Part shown: in pieces, positions 22,701 through 34,043 of the stretch
How positions within the stretch are numbered: the first letter of the stretch is position 1
Layout of the letters: each line of letters begins with the position of its first letter
DNA from: Allacma fusca
Taxonomy: Eukaryota; Arthropoda; Collembola; Symphypleona; Sminthuridae
Assembly: GCA_947179485.1 (NCBI GenBank)
Contig: OX359246.1
Coordinates: forward strand, 29,078,001 to 29,142,000
Reading direction: 5' to 3'
Length of the DNA: 64,000 nt
Made by a program: the position numbers and the translations under genes
The notes under the pieces: generated by a model
Seen by the model: the letters and a program-made list of their open reading frames with translations, nothing else
Databases searched by the model: none
What the model was told of the DNA's origin: nothing

Positions 22701-23642
22701 AACCGAAAAAAATCCCAATTCTGTTCCCAAAACCGGAACCGATATTTTCGAGTCCGGGACATTTTTGGCTTCCCGGAACCGATCCGGAAAATAAAAGCGG
22801 TTCCCGAACCGGTTCCGGTTCCTTTCCGAACAGACAGAAAATGTATATGATTCATTTTTATGGAAGCCAAAATTGTGTCGCCTTTTCAAATGATAGTTGA
22901 CAAATGCTGACCAAATGCAAGTTTCGCGTTTTAATCCAAAACGGCAGCTTTAACAAACCATTCCCGAAAACTTTCGGTTTTGATTTTTGTACCCGAAACC
23001 GGACCGAAATTTGACGGTTCATAAACCGATGACCCGAAACCGGACCGAAATGTAACGGTTCTTTAAAACGTTGACCCGAAACCGGACCGGAACCGAAACC
23101 GAACCGGAACCTCGGGAATTCCCGATACCGAACAGAAACACTAGTCAATGACGACGCAAGAAAAACAAATTTGTGTTTTTTAATTATTCGCTACGATTTA
23201 ATTGAAGGATTTATCTTATGATTCATGGAATCATTTTAATTTTGCAGTGGCTTTCAATAAGCACGTTCAAATATTCAAAGATAATGGAATTTCTGATTAC
23301 TGGAATCGGAATCGCCAGGATCAGAATGAGCTTGAAGGTAAGCAATTCGCAAAGAAACGTGTCAAGAAGGAGAAATACTACGCCCAGAATACGAAAGAAG
23401 ATCTTTCAGTCCGAAAACCAATAAATTTAGCATTGCAGCTTTACATGTATGGTCTTGAAAGTGCCTCGGTGTGCTTTGTCCTAGAGAGAACGTATTTACT
23501 GATTTACACTTTACAAAAAGTTATATCGGTTGCAGTTCCACGGTTGAAAAAATGTATTTTGTATTTTTGGGCGTACTTGAAAGTATTACAATGTAGTTCT
23601 TTTACAAAAATATTCTCCAGAATATTCAGCAGGTTTAAATAA
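19795..23642 (+). pseudogene. IR4: ionotropic-receptor pseudogene, complete exon set
   Basis: Exons are 19795-21277, 22441-22621 and 23248-23642; splice sites and phases are kept. Against IR3, exon 1 loses one base near 21005 and two more near 21065, so the frame is lost through TM2 and then regained. A further TAA (near 21113) replaces the Tyr codon of the PLYIQPP motif. N-terminal, S1 and TM1 parts are clean (MTSLKMCFLIL signal peptide, WDGFMRPMVVGSAA), and exons 2 and 3 are open. Intron 1 is long (1,163 bp) and intron 2 holds a 495-bp transposon-like insertion, unlike the introns of 100-200 bp in its relatives. This is a recently disabled receptor. Confidence 0.85.
22649..23143. mobile_element. 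Word-repeat DNA element in IR4 intron 2, 495 bp
   Basis: The ends TAGTGTTTCTGAACGGTA and, inverted, TAGTGTTTCTGTTCGGTA form terminal inverted repeats. GTCAAT flanks both sides (22643-22648 and 23144-23149). The body is a degenerate array of CCGGAACCG and ACCGAAA words, in one orientation on the left and the other on the right. No coding capacity. The flank of 6 bp rather than 8 leaves the superfamily open; hAT is the likeliest by comparison with its neighbours. Confidence 0.7.
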
Positions 23643-25377
23643 GCTATTTTGCAGATAATTTCTGAAAAATCAAAATCACTATCAGTAGATTCCAGGATAA
23701 TGATTTCGTAATTAACAGTAAATGACCCAGGACAATTTTATCAAGGAACTAAAGCATTTATTGGGGACAGAAATTCCGTCCCGCTCCGAATCCGATTACC
23801 TGCGGAGGAAATTTTATTGTTCCCATCCAATCCCAAATAACCACGGGGACACTTTTTCTGTCCGTCCCGAACATTGGGACATGAGGACAAAACTTATTTT
23901 CCGATTCGTACCAGCACATATAAAATTCATCGCCGATTGTGTCTCGAAAATTGGGACACCATTAAATTACTATCCGACCCGGACGGTGAAATAATTCTTA
24001 CTGTCTCGAAACCATTCTAAACATAAATAATGTTTTTTGAACAATGATTATAGTTTTTTTGAAGTATAGTTTTATGTTCAATCGTTAATGAAATCCTCTC
24101 TTCTAAGTTGAACGAGTGGACATAGTCGACATGTACTGGACTGTGATGGCAAGAATCAAAGATGCATCGACAACCATAGGTGTCAATATACGACCCCCAT
24201 TAAAATTGTCCTAGGTGCCCGATAGATATATTTCGAAATTTTAAAAAATTGTGAAAATTAGAACTCTAAATTTAGTTTGACTAGTTTATTGCACTTCTAT
24301 TAAACACACTGAAATTATACAATAATTCATAGTGGCCTGTGATTCTTGAATGGCGAGTCAAAGAAGTTGGCAATAATATCAATTGTCATTTGCGATCATT
24401 GGAATATTAAATATTAACTCTTAGAACCTGCGAAACTCGTACCGGAAACTTGGCGACAACATATACATTTTGTACATGCAATTAAATTAGGGTGAAGGGT
24501 TTCCACTCTACACATTCACGTTTTCTCCCAAAGATCCATTCTCTGTATTAACATCGCTTTGTTTTTAATAAAGCTGGCCAAGTTTGGGCATTCTCCTTTA
24601 TAAAACTACTGTGCTTTTTACTCAAACGCATAATATTCTTGCTTAATAGAAAGGGTATTATCTATGGAAGGAGTAAACGCGTACCCGCAGAGACCCTGGT
24701 CCTTCGAATACTATTCCAGCCAGTAGTGTTGAAAGCTTAGCAAGAAACCCCGAATTCGAATTAGTACAGCGGCTATTACAAAATCCTTATACTCCATTAA
24801 ATTAATATTTGGTTATACAATAGTAAAAACCCTGTGCTTCACAGTGCAGTGATAATTATTTCGATGAGAGATGGTAGTTGTGTGCGCAGAAATTAAAAGC
24901 TAAACAACATGCGAATCAAGCCCTGTCGTGGAGACTTACTGTATGCCTAAATCTTGCGAGCTTATTTTTAAAGAGGAGCTTTAAATAAACGGACAGGTAC
25001 TCTTCATTAATAATAAGGATTGCTAGCATATTCGCCTTACCATACGGGTTACTCATAGGTTTACATTTCAATTGTTTTTCGTATAATTACCTCCGTGCCT
25101 CGTTTCCCTTCCTGATAAATAATATCGCTCAGCTTTTGCTTTTTAAGCTGAAAGATTGGCTACAATTCATTATTCCCGATAGCGAAATTAAATTGTAAAC
25201 TATTATTTCCATGGACACTCGAATTTCCAAACAACAAACAATAAATTTGAGAAAATTGTTAGTTCGAAACAGATTCTTACCTTGTAATGTATTCCATAAA
25301 TCTATTCAAATTCTAGTCATTATGTTAACATGAAATGAATTTAATCGTAAAATTAGGACCTTAAATCGTTCAATTGT
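23643..25377. other. Intergenic region between IR4 and IR5
   Basis: About 23745-23990 is a degenerate array of GGGACA / CCGTCCC words, another word-repeat fragment without visible inverted ends. The rest, 24000-25377, shows no gene or repeat that I recognise. Confidence 0.4.
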
Positions 25378-25777
25378 TTAGCAAGGATTCGTCTAGGGCT
25401 TTGCATTTCATGGCTCAATTTCACGTTTTAAGTTGGAATTCAAGACACGTGCTCATAATGACAAAAGAACAATAAAGCAATCGTCATTGTCTGACACATC
25501 ATTGTGTAAACAAAACCAACTATTGATGGAGGTTATTTTTCAGCCTATATCCTTGTAATTCAATTCAAAATTACAATTTTAAACAATACTAGAAGAAACG
25601 AATGTAAACGCGTGTATTTGTGAATTGTATTCTGCCGTGCACAATTCCTGTGCATTACGCAATTTTGTAGAATTCTAAAATACAAAAAGTCCAAAAACGA
25701 TTGCTGTTGTAGTAGTAAAAACGATTACTTCGAGGAAGTACGTTCAATCCACCAAAAAGTAATAACCGAAAATCTCA
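25378..25777 (+). promoter_or_regulatory. IR5 upstream region conserved with IR3 and IR4
   Basis: It carries AGCAAGGATT, CATAATGACAAAAGAACAA and GTGCACAATTCCTGTG in the same order and spacing range as IR3 and IR4. No clear TATA box is seen at the equivalent place. Regulatory role inferred. Confidence 0.35.
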
Positions 25778-28117
25778 ATGGCGGCACTGAAAGTTTATTT
25801 TCTTATACTTACCTTGGGATTCCCGGCCACAAAATCATCCCTCGAAAGCATCGTGTCCATCCTTAAATCCATAACTTTGCAGCATTGTTTATACTTTGAT
25901 ATATTGCTTTACGAAGCTACACAAGCCTCTCAACTAACCATAAAACACCATGACATCAGTTATATAACAAGTTCTTCAACAGTGTTAATAACATTTCGAA
26001 ACAATATCAAACGAATAAAATTAAGGTCCCTTCCATTCAAATTTAGCTCCAGGTGTACAATCATTATTTCAGAATTTGCAATTAATGAAACTATGAGTTC
26101 CAAAATGGCTTCACAAATCATTGGAATTCAAGGCTCCCACCAAACTGCCTTTTATATATTTCATTTCAACAACGTTCAAAATATCCAAGCCCTCGGTAAA
26201 TTTATTTCCTCTACTAAAAAGTTTCTCTACGTGCTGATCCTAACAGAAGAACTCACTAAAAATATAAAAATATTTATTGCTAGAGGTCAAGTAAATAAAC
26301 ACGCTGTTGAGGTTGAGGAAGTTGACGAAATACGAGAGCTTTGGTTTGGGAATAAACCAGATTTTGCAGGAGAAGCTATAACGTGTATCGTTTGTGCCAG
26401 ATGTACAGCTTCACAGTCGGATCACAAGAAGAAGAGTGTGGGTCAAATTGGTTTCATTGCATTTCTTTTCGAACTAGGCGATTACTACAACTCCACCTTC
26501 ATTTTGGAACCAAGCTTTTCTTCAGAAAAAGAAAACTTTGCTCACGGGGAATGGGATGATTTCATGAGGCCCATGGTAGATGGCTCTGCAGCAATTTCAA
26601 TGTTAATTAAATACACGCCTAGACATCTCAAGTACGTTTACACTACTGGTTTTTTGATGTATGGTTCCAAAGTTCGTTTTATTACGGCTTTGCCCAGGAA
26701 GGCCACCTTTAATTCCCTTTCGAAATGCATCGAGCCCTTCAACAAATCCGTTTGGGCGGGATTTATTATTAGCTTCTTTGCTATTTTCAGTATTGTTCAA
26801 CTCGTTATTCTGTATAGCTATGGCCGACACAATCTAGATTCACCCAAAGGCTTATATTCAAAGAAATCCTTGGACACTCATGTACATTATCACACTTTTC
26901 TAACGCTGCTCAATCCAGTTATTGACCAAACTGCATTTACGTCCGTTAATTTCGTCAAAGCCAACCGCCTTGACTCAGCCCGTTTTGTGATCAGTATTTG
27001 GTTTTTAGCTCTTATTGCTATTGTTTCCTCGTACAAATGCAAAATGATTTCAGCTGCTGTCAAACCACAGTACATTCAGCCGCCATCTACATTCGAGGAG
27101 CTTGAAAATTCCCACTATGAAATCGGGGCTGTGTTATACACATATGCGGTTTCACCGTTGCTAAATAGTATGAACAATAGCGTTAGCAAAGCCATTGTCT
27201 CCAGGACCAGGGCCTACAGTTTCCAACAGCCCGGCGTAAGGACTCATAAACAAACTTGAGATACCCGCTTGTGTCAGACAGAATAATCAAATAAATTAAA
27301 GGAATGATTAATTATATATTAATTATATGTTAAATAATTACATATGTTTAATTACTAAATACTAAATTTAACATTGGCTTTTTTTTAAACAGTGCTATAA
27401 AGGAGTCGTGAAACGGGAGATGGCGTGCTTTGTCAACGATCAAGTTGTCAACCTCATTGGTTTGAAATTCATGACGGATAAACACGGTCAGAAGATGTTT
27501 TTGTACTCTAAAGACTCCCTTGATCCTGGATCAGTGGGAATAAGTGTTAGCAAATATTTTCCTCAGCTAGCGGGTATAATTGTCTAAATGCTTTTTCAAT
27601 TACGAAACAATATATAAATATGTATTTTGCTATTATGAACTAAGATTAATAAAACAATTTTTTGATTCCAGTGGCGTTCAATAAGTACGTTCAAACTTTT
27701 AAGACTGCTGGGATTCCGGATTACTGGAGACGAAGTCTCCAGGAGCAGAACGAGCGGGCAGGCAAGGATTTTGCTAAGAAGGAGAAATACTTTGCCGGGA
27801 ATACGAAAGAAGAAATGTCAGTCCGAAGACCCGTCACTTTAGGACTGCAACTTTACAGGTATGGTCTGGTAAGTGCCGTGGTGTGTTTCGTACTAGAAGT
27901 AGTTTTTAAAACATTTGTCTTCCTCAAAAATATTTTTAAAGATTGCATAATAATTGGAGTTCCCATGATTCAAAATTGTATCCTCTGCCTTTGGAGTACC
28001 TTTGCTTGCCGAAAAGGTCAAGAATTTCAGTTTTTAAACAAATTACCATTGAAAATTTTGAAAACCCGTCTATCAAAATCAAAGTTTAAATTAAGGTTAT
28101 CTCAACGATTTGAATGA
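25778..28117 (+). CDS. IR5: divergent ionotropic receptor, intact, 3 exons
   Basis: Exons are 25778-27235, 27393-27573 and 27672-28117, giving about 694 residues with no break. Signal peptide at about 1-18 (MAALKVYFLILTLGFPA). A conserved Cys motif (CIVCARC) lies at about 203-209, and S1 carries GEWDDFMRPMVDGSAA at about 257-272. TM1 is at about 325-348, the pore loop with LLNPVIDQTAF at about 377-387, TM2 at about 402-425, and IQPPSTFEELENS begins S2. Exon 2 gives YKGVVKREMACFV; exon 3 gives GIPDYW and TM3 at about 601-625, then a basic tail. The S1 arginine position is His (TPRH), so glutamate is unlikely to be the ligand. Expected in the dendritic or plasma membrane as a ligand-gated channel subunit. 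AATAAA near 28168 is a candidate polyadenylation signal. Confidence 0.88.
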
Positions 28118-28564
28118 GATATTGTACTTGATTCTGGATTTATACATATAATAGCAATCATTTAAGAAATAAAAGTGAACTTGAGGATTCTTAATACTAT
28201 TAACTGGAAGAAGCGGCAAGTCTCATTGTAGAATCTAAAATCTCACCTCTGAAGCACTGGCGATAACTTATATATTCACTTTCTATGTTTCCATCTCTCT
28301 AAATATCTATTATGTATATCTATGTATGTATGATTATTCCCAGTCCATATACTCTAATTCGAATGTATACAAATATGGCCAGACATTGCAGACGTATTTG
28401 CTATAAACTGACATGTTACCAGAGAAAAGACCGGGATAGTGCATGCTCGCCCAGTAATCTCGTATAGCCAGTGTACATTCTAAAATATGTGCATATTAAT
28501 TATGTTAGCAAATACTTACTATTAAGATGCTATGAAGTTACTTGTAGTAACTAACTCTGTTTTT
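28118..28564. other. IR5 3' flank, no gene recognised
   Basis: AT-rich sequence after IR5, repeated almost unchanged at 34490-34936 as part of the tandem duplication. No open frame of note. Confidence 0.4.
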
Positions 28565-29080
28565 AGGGGCGACGTAGACGACGCCCCTAGTAAGATGATC
28601 GATGTTCGTCCGTACGTCCGTACGTCCATTCCCACGATAACTCAAAAATAAGTTGATCAGTTCCGTCGAAAGTTTTTGTCGACATCACGTATGTCAACAG
28701 GTGGTCTGAGTTTTTAATTGGTTGAAATCGATTGGATAGTTTTGGAGAAACAAATTCTTGAAATTTCCAAATTTCAATTACATCACGGTGGTTTCAAGCA
28801 CTACAATCTGCAACCCGATTTCGATGAAATTTTTCCTGGACATTACTTATGTCAACATGTAACCTTGGTTCGTATTTTGCTGATATCGGTTGGATAGTTT
28901 CTGAGAAAAAATTCTTGAAATTTCGAAGTTTCAATTAAATTACGGTTATTTCAAGCACTACTGGACCGCTTTCAATGAATTTTTTTTATTCTCAATCCGA
29001 ACTCAACAAATATTATGCACATCACCTCCACCTTATTACCAAATCGGGTTTACCTCGGAGGAGCGTCTACGTCGTCCCTT
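28565..29080. mobile_element. MITE-like element with GACGTAGACG ends, copy 1
   Basis: The left end AGGGGCGACGTAGACG and the inverted right end AGGGACGACGTAGACG match. The left end is followed by CGCCCC and can fold on itself. The interior has two related stretches, each with CGACATCACGTATGTCAACA- or GGACATTACTTATGTCAACA-like sequence. No coding capacity and no clear target duplication. Confidence 0.5.
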
Positions 29081-29756
29081 CGCGCAAGCAGTAAATTATC
29101 TTTTCTTCACGCGGAAGTTGTGTGTAACTTCTGGACCATCGACAATAAACAGGGATTAGCAAGTTGTTGTATTTAGCATTGCAGTTAGCTCTACATGTAA
29201 TTGCATAGATTTATTGGAAAAGCAAAATCAATAATCTTGTTGCACAAAATACACTCTCAAGTTGTACCACTGCAAGCATCCGTTGAGACAGACTGGTGGG
29301 GAATGAACCTTGTGAATTTATGAGGCAGTTACAAGAATTTCGCATTAATGAATGCTGAAATTACAAAATTAATCTCGGAACTCTTGTTTGTATTATATTT
29401 CAAAGTTCATGTGTATAATATTTATTAACTTGATCCCTTATTTCAGCTTTTACAGAACTGACAGTATGTATCTAAACATTATAATAAAATATCAAAACAC
29501 ATTTAACAATATCAATCATTCGTAGTTTTCGATTACATCTTCCATGTGAAATTAGCATAAAACATAAAAAGGGAGCATTGAAACTAGACGTATAATTATA
29601 TTAACATTCTACTACTCCTAAACAAATGTATTTCACATTTACTAAGAGAGACAACGTAAAATTAAATATCTAAAAGAATTAAGAGTGGTGATCAAATTTC
29701 ACAAAAAAAATTCTAAAAAATTCGTACGTAATTACAGCAGTTGCTCAAAAATTATC
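29081..29756. other. Intergenic stretch, no gene recognised
   Basis: AT-rich; repeated at 35453-36129. It lies between the MITE and the T3 relic and shows no open frame or repeat beyond the tandem duplication itself. Confidence 0.35.
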
Positions 29757-29829
29757 CTAAACTTTGTAGGTAATCGTAACTCCCGTCGAAGCTTCAATTT
29801 CTGCCTTGTGGATTCCGACAACCCATATA
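29757..29829 (-). pseudogene. T3: last 24 codons of a four-TM gene, disrupted by the LINE
   Basis: Read on the - strand this gives WVVGIHKAEIEASTGVTI and then TYKV stop, which aligns with T2 WVVGIHKWEMEASSGVEV and AYKA. Immediately upstream (29830 onward) is the 3' end of a LINE in the same orientation, so the LINE inserted within the exon coding TM4. The rest of the gene is missing. The relic sits downstream of and facing IR5, repeating the IR2-T2 arrangement. Confidence 0.8.
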
Positions 29830-30419
29830 GATAGATAGATTTATTAAAGGTCGATTTGGCCTTAGCCCTTACAACCCGCTTATTATCGCATTAATTACAA
29901 AAAATCGAATAGCTTTAATTAGAGTAAATGAATTGTGAATTGTTTAAGGAAGTAGAATATATTGAAAAACATTACTAAGTGTTGTGGTGTAGGTGAAAAA
30001 GGTTCCCTGCTATAACAACGGCCGTCAAAAACCTACACGTCTTTCTCCATTACACTTCATTATTGTACTACTTATTCATCAAGTACCAGATAGGACATTG
30101 TAGATAATTATTTATAGATTACGGGTATATCAGATGTATTAGCTGCGAGAGAATATACAAGTACATTTAAAGTGGTTTACAAATATATTAGTGCCTCCAG
30201 GTCGTGAGTTATTGTTATACGTGTTTCAGCCCGCCAACAGCCCCAGCCTTACGACATCCCTGCTTATTTGTCTGGTACCCGCCCATGAGGTTGTTACCAT
30301 TTGTCGAAGGCTATTGATGGGCTGCTACCCGTACACTTCCTTTCGGCTTACATGTTTTGTACCAATCTCATGGGTGGGTGCAACTGTACTTCGAATGTGT
30401 TTCTAATACCTTCCCAGCT

Positions 30420-31109
30420 TCAAGTACCATTTCTTATTTTTATTGCGTCCTTCCAGAATAGATAGGCTCGTTTTGTTCGGCTCTGGTCATCTTCTGTTTG
30501 TAGGAAATATTGGATAAAGTCGTGTTGTCTTAGCTTATTGGCTTCAGGGATATGCTTTGCTCTGATGTCTTCGTAAACTTCACATTCGCACATTATGTGG
30601 TAGCGGTCTTCTGCATTTTTAAGGCACGCACATAATGCGTCGATCGGTCCGCTTTTTGGTTTCCACCGGTAGGTCATAGCTTTTAGATTAATGTTTCTGC
30701 ATTGAACATTTATTCTTGGTTTGTCTAGTCTGAGATTTTGTATGAATTTCGTAAGCGCCCAGCTGTGTCCCTGTCCGTAAAAATCTTCCCTCCAAACGTG
30801 GATTTTTAATCCGATGTACCGGCTGCTCTCAGTCTGCAACATGTCTTCTACATCTGTGTTTGTAGAATGGAGATCTATCTTTCTCCATAAACTGTCGCAG
30901 TGTTTTTTCAAGTATTCCCTTGTGAATTTGTTGAAATCCTCTTCGAGTTTAATTGATTTAAATAATGTCCTCCACTGAGATCTGTTATTCGTGTCTCCCT
31001 CGATTGCTTCCAGCAGCCTGTAGCACTTTGAAGCCATAACAGTTGCATTTTCTGAGAAGATAGAGTTGTACATTGTTGTTATAATGCTTTTCGCGATTAA
31101 TGCTCGCAT
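30420..31109 (-). pseudogene. LINE C-terminal region with Cys/His motif, copy 1
   Basis: 229 codons in a different frame from the RT, overlapping its last 13 nt. It contains CACLKNAEDRYHIMCECEVY, the C-x-C...H...C pattern found after the RT of many LINEs. A shift of frame near 31105 separates it from the RT in both tandem copies, so the break predates the duplication or is used as a recoding site. Confidence 0.7.
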
Positions 31110-33652
31110 TGATTTACTGGACGCAGGACGTATCCAGGAGTGAGATTGCAGGCTCCAGTAATTCTTCGTAAAAATTTAGTCTGTATCTTTTCCATTTCAT
31201 CTGCAAACTCCATTCCCCAAATTGGGAATCCGTAGAGTGGGATTGTTGTTACTAAAGAGTTGAAGAGTCTCATGATGATTTCTATATCGTTCAGTTTGGT
31301 TGACCTAGTAGTGTTTAAAAGTAACTCGACTGCAGCGTTGGTCTTCAAAAGGGTTTGTTTGAGGTGGTAGTGGAATTTTCCGTTTCGATGAAACTCCACT
31401 CCTAAATATCTGTAGCTACTTGCTATTTCTATAACATTTCCATTGTAGTAGAATTCCATTGGCATAACTTTGTTTTTCTTTGTTGGTACTGGTCCTTTTC
31501 CAAAAATCACCACCTTAGTTTTTTCCAGGTTTATGTTGAGATCGTTTCTGCTGAAGAATGTGCTGAGAATTCCGATCTGGGTTTGGAGGTCTGCGGGAGA
31601 GTCTGCTGTTAATACGATGTCGTCCGCGTAAATTAGAATGGTAACTTCAGTGGTAAGCAGTTTCGCACCTCGTACTTCGGATTTGACAAGCAATTCTGTG
31701 ATTTCATCAATACATATAGAGAATAACGTCGGACTCAGTGTTTCCCCCTGCAGTACTCCATTAAGTACGTCCATGAAATTTGTATATCCCCCTGATGTTT
31801 GGATTTTTGCCTTTGCTTGATTGTATATTTCTTGTATCTTTAGAAGAATGTAGGCAGGTACTCCCAGCGTTTCTAACCTATCCCATAGACGTTTCCTCTT
31901 AATGGAATCAAATGCCTTTGACAGGTCTACGAATAAGCAGTACAACTTCTTCTGGTTTGCCAGCGCATTCTGTATTAGAGTGTTTAATACAAACAAGTGG
32001 TCTAAACAGCTTCTATGCTTTCTGTATGCTGCTTGGGATTCTGATAACACCTTATGTTTTTCGATCCATGTGTGCAGTCGCTTTGACAGGAGCATCGTAA
32101 ATAGCTTTACTATTGTGTTGACTAAAGAAATTGGTCTGTAGTTACAAGGTGAGTTTTTGTCGCCCTTCTTATATATTGGAGCTATGATTATTTCCCCCCA
32201 TGGATCAGGGATGGGATTTGCAAGGCACCTATTCAGGCATTCTAATAGACATGGCCGAAATTCCAGTGGTAAGTATTTCCAGATGTCGTTAGGAATGCCG
32301 TCTGTATCTGAGCTCTTATTGTTTGATAATTTCCTTAGTGCCTGATTCAGTTCATCAAGATGAAATGGTTGGTGTGCCGTCTGTATCTGTCGGTGAGACG
32401 TACTGTCCACTCCATCGAATAGGTTTCTGTAGTGATTTTCCCATGCTTCATTAGAAATTAAATTTGTAGCTTCGCCTCTTCTTTTATTGCATCTTAAAAT
32501 GTTCAGACTTTTCTAGAAGTCTGTCGAGTTCTTTGAGGATATGATGGTATTCCTTAAAGACGTGTAGTATTCTAGCTTGGAGTTAGAGGTGTGTTTCTTG
32601 TATTGGTTTCTTGCGTTTATGTATTCTGTTGTCTGTTGTTGGTTTCCTAGGTTTTGCCGTAATACTTTTAGTCTTTCGTTGCATTTTTTCTTTAGCTTTC
32701 GACATCCTTGGTTGAACCATTTGGGTGCATTATGTCGAATTTCTCCTATCCTTCTGGTTGTTTTCATTCCAGTTTGGTTTGCATATATGTACATCTCCTG
32801 CGATAATTGTTGAATATCTCCATTTACACGGGTTCTGATTTCTTCACGTTCAATATAGATTTGGCGAGTGAATGCCTTTTTGAGATCCTTGTTCCAATTT
32901 ATTCTATTTATAGTGGACTCATTTGATCCAAAGGTTTGCTCTTCTTGTCTGAGTAGAAGAATAGGCATGTGATCCGATTCATGTGCTTCTATCACCTTTA
33001 AGTCGAGTATGCCATTCATCGCTTCGTTATCAGCTAAACACAGATCAATCATAGAGTTCCCACTCTGAGATATGTAGGTGTAGTTTCCTGTTTCGTCCCC
33101 TTTTGTCCTACCATTCAATATTGCCAGTCCCTGGTTTTCAAGTTGCCTTTTCATTTTCTTTCCTCTTCGGTTTGTTATTTTATCTTCTGAATTTCGATGG
33201 TCTGTTATTTTCATATTATTCGTTGATGTGTTATCTGGAGTTGTTGCGCTTATTCTTGTGTTGAAGTCTCCCATTAGAATGACGTTTGAGGTTGTTATGT
33301 TGCTTAAGAATTCTTCTACTAACTCATCAAATTCTTCGGGCGGGGGAAAGTAAGTGAAGTATACACGGAGTTTGTTTCCTTCGTCAATTGCTAATTCTAA
33401 ATAGTTTTCATTTTTAAAAGTTATTTTCGAGGATTTTAATATTTCTGTCTTAACGCCGACTAGCGTGCCTCCGCTTGGTCTACCCCCTTTTGCATTTGTT
33501 GTTGCACTAATTGTAGTGCACTTGTAGTTGGGTAGGAGCTTTTCAGCGATTACATTTTCCTTCGTCCAAGTTTCAGCTAGGCAGAATATCTTAGGTTTGA
33601 TATTGTTTAAAAAATTAGTTATTAGTGATAGTTTTCTTTTAATTCCGTTCAC
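31097..33652 (-). pseudogene. LINE endonuclease-reverse transcriptase ORF, copy 1, one internal stop
   Basis: Endonuclease part, 33652-32513: MNGIKRKLSLI start, FCLAETW, LMGDFNTRI and a final SDHMPILL, the metal and catalytic motifs of APE-type LINE endonucleases. RT part, 32410-31097: IIAPIYKKGD, NYRPISLVN, FVDLSKAFDSI, NGVLQGETLSP and YADDIVL, the RT palm motifs. Both parts are in the same frame and the stretch between them is open except for one TAG at 32513-32515. The product would be the target-primed reverse transcription enzyme of the element. The stop and the later frameshift make this copy non-functional as read. Confidence 0.85.
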
Positions 33653-33706
33653 GTTCCAAAATAAAATACTTGTTGCGATTTTAGCGGGTTGCGGGCGGCC
33701 GGCTTT

Positions 33707-34025
33707 TCAGAAGTTTCGATCTCCTGTCGATGGTTGTGTTTCATCCGGCTTCCCATCCCGGTAAAGGATTCCTCCTTTGGCTTCCAGCTTGATGCCCTGG
33801 ATTGTCACTGTACTTGTTTTCCAGTTTTCTACCAATGCTCCTGCTCGTTTTGCTGCAGTTGCTTCCTTTCTAATCAAGTAACGGTTGGTGCCTTCGATTG
33901 CCGAGACGTCTTCGTTCACGTATATTCTTGCTCTTCGGAGTGGTCCGTCTTTTTCATGGCTTTTAGACAGTATCTCATCCGCTTGGGATTGGTAGATGAA
34001 ACGAACTTTAATTGGTCTTTTTTGG
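33707..34025 (-). pseudogene. LINE ORF1 C-terminal fragment, copy 1
   Basis: An open frame encodes PIKVRFIYQSQADEI and ARIYVNEDVSAIEGTNRYLI, similar in style to the C-terminal nucleic-acid-binding part of LINE ORF1 proteins. It is cut at the tandem junction: the frame running past 34025 reads into IR5 intron and exon 3 on the opposite strand, an artefact of the join. Confidence 0.5.
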
Positions 34026-34043
34026 ACAATTTTTTGATTCCAG

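Larger units (their letters stand above)
29830..34025 (-). mobile_element. Non-LTR retrotransposon (LINE), copy 1, 5' end lost
   Basis: The element runs on the - strand. Its 3' end has a short TATC-type tail (TAGATAGATAGAT on the + strand) next to T3. In order 5' to 3' it has an ORF1 piece, an AP endonuclease, a reverse transcriptase and a C-terminal Cys/His region. The 5' end stops at 34025 where the second tandem copy begins, inside ORF1. The clade was not determined; the endonuclease-RT order and C-terminal CCHC-like motif fit the broad Jockey/CR1/I assemblage. Confidence 0.85.

Noticed and set aside
22595-23148. Arg-rich frames within IR4 intron 2
   Set aside because: They are translations of the CCGGAACCG word array in a transposon-like insertion.
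30191-30406. 71-codon + strand frame, repeated at 36564-36779
   Set aside because: It lies in the 3' part of the LINE on the opposite strand and is duplicated only because the LINE is; no sign of a separate gene.
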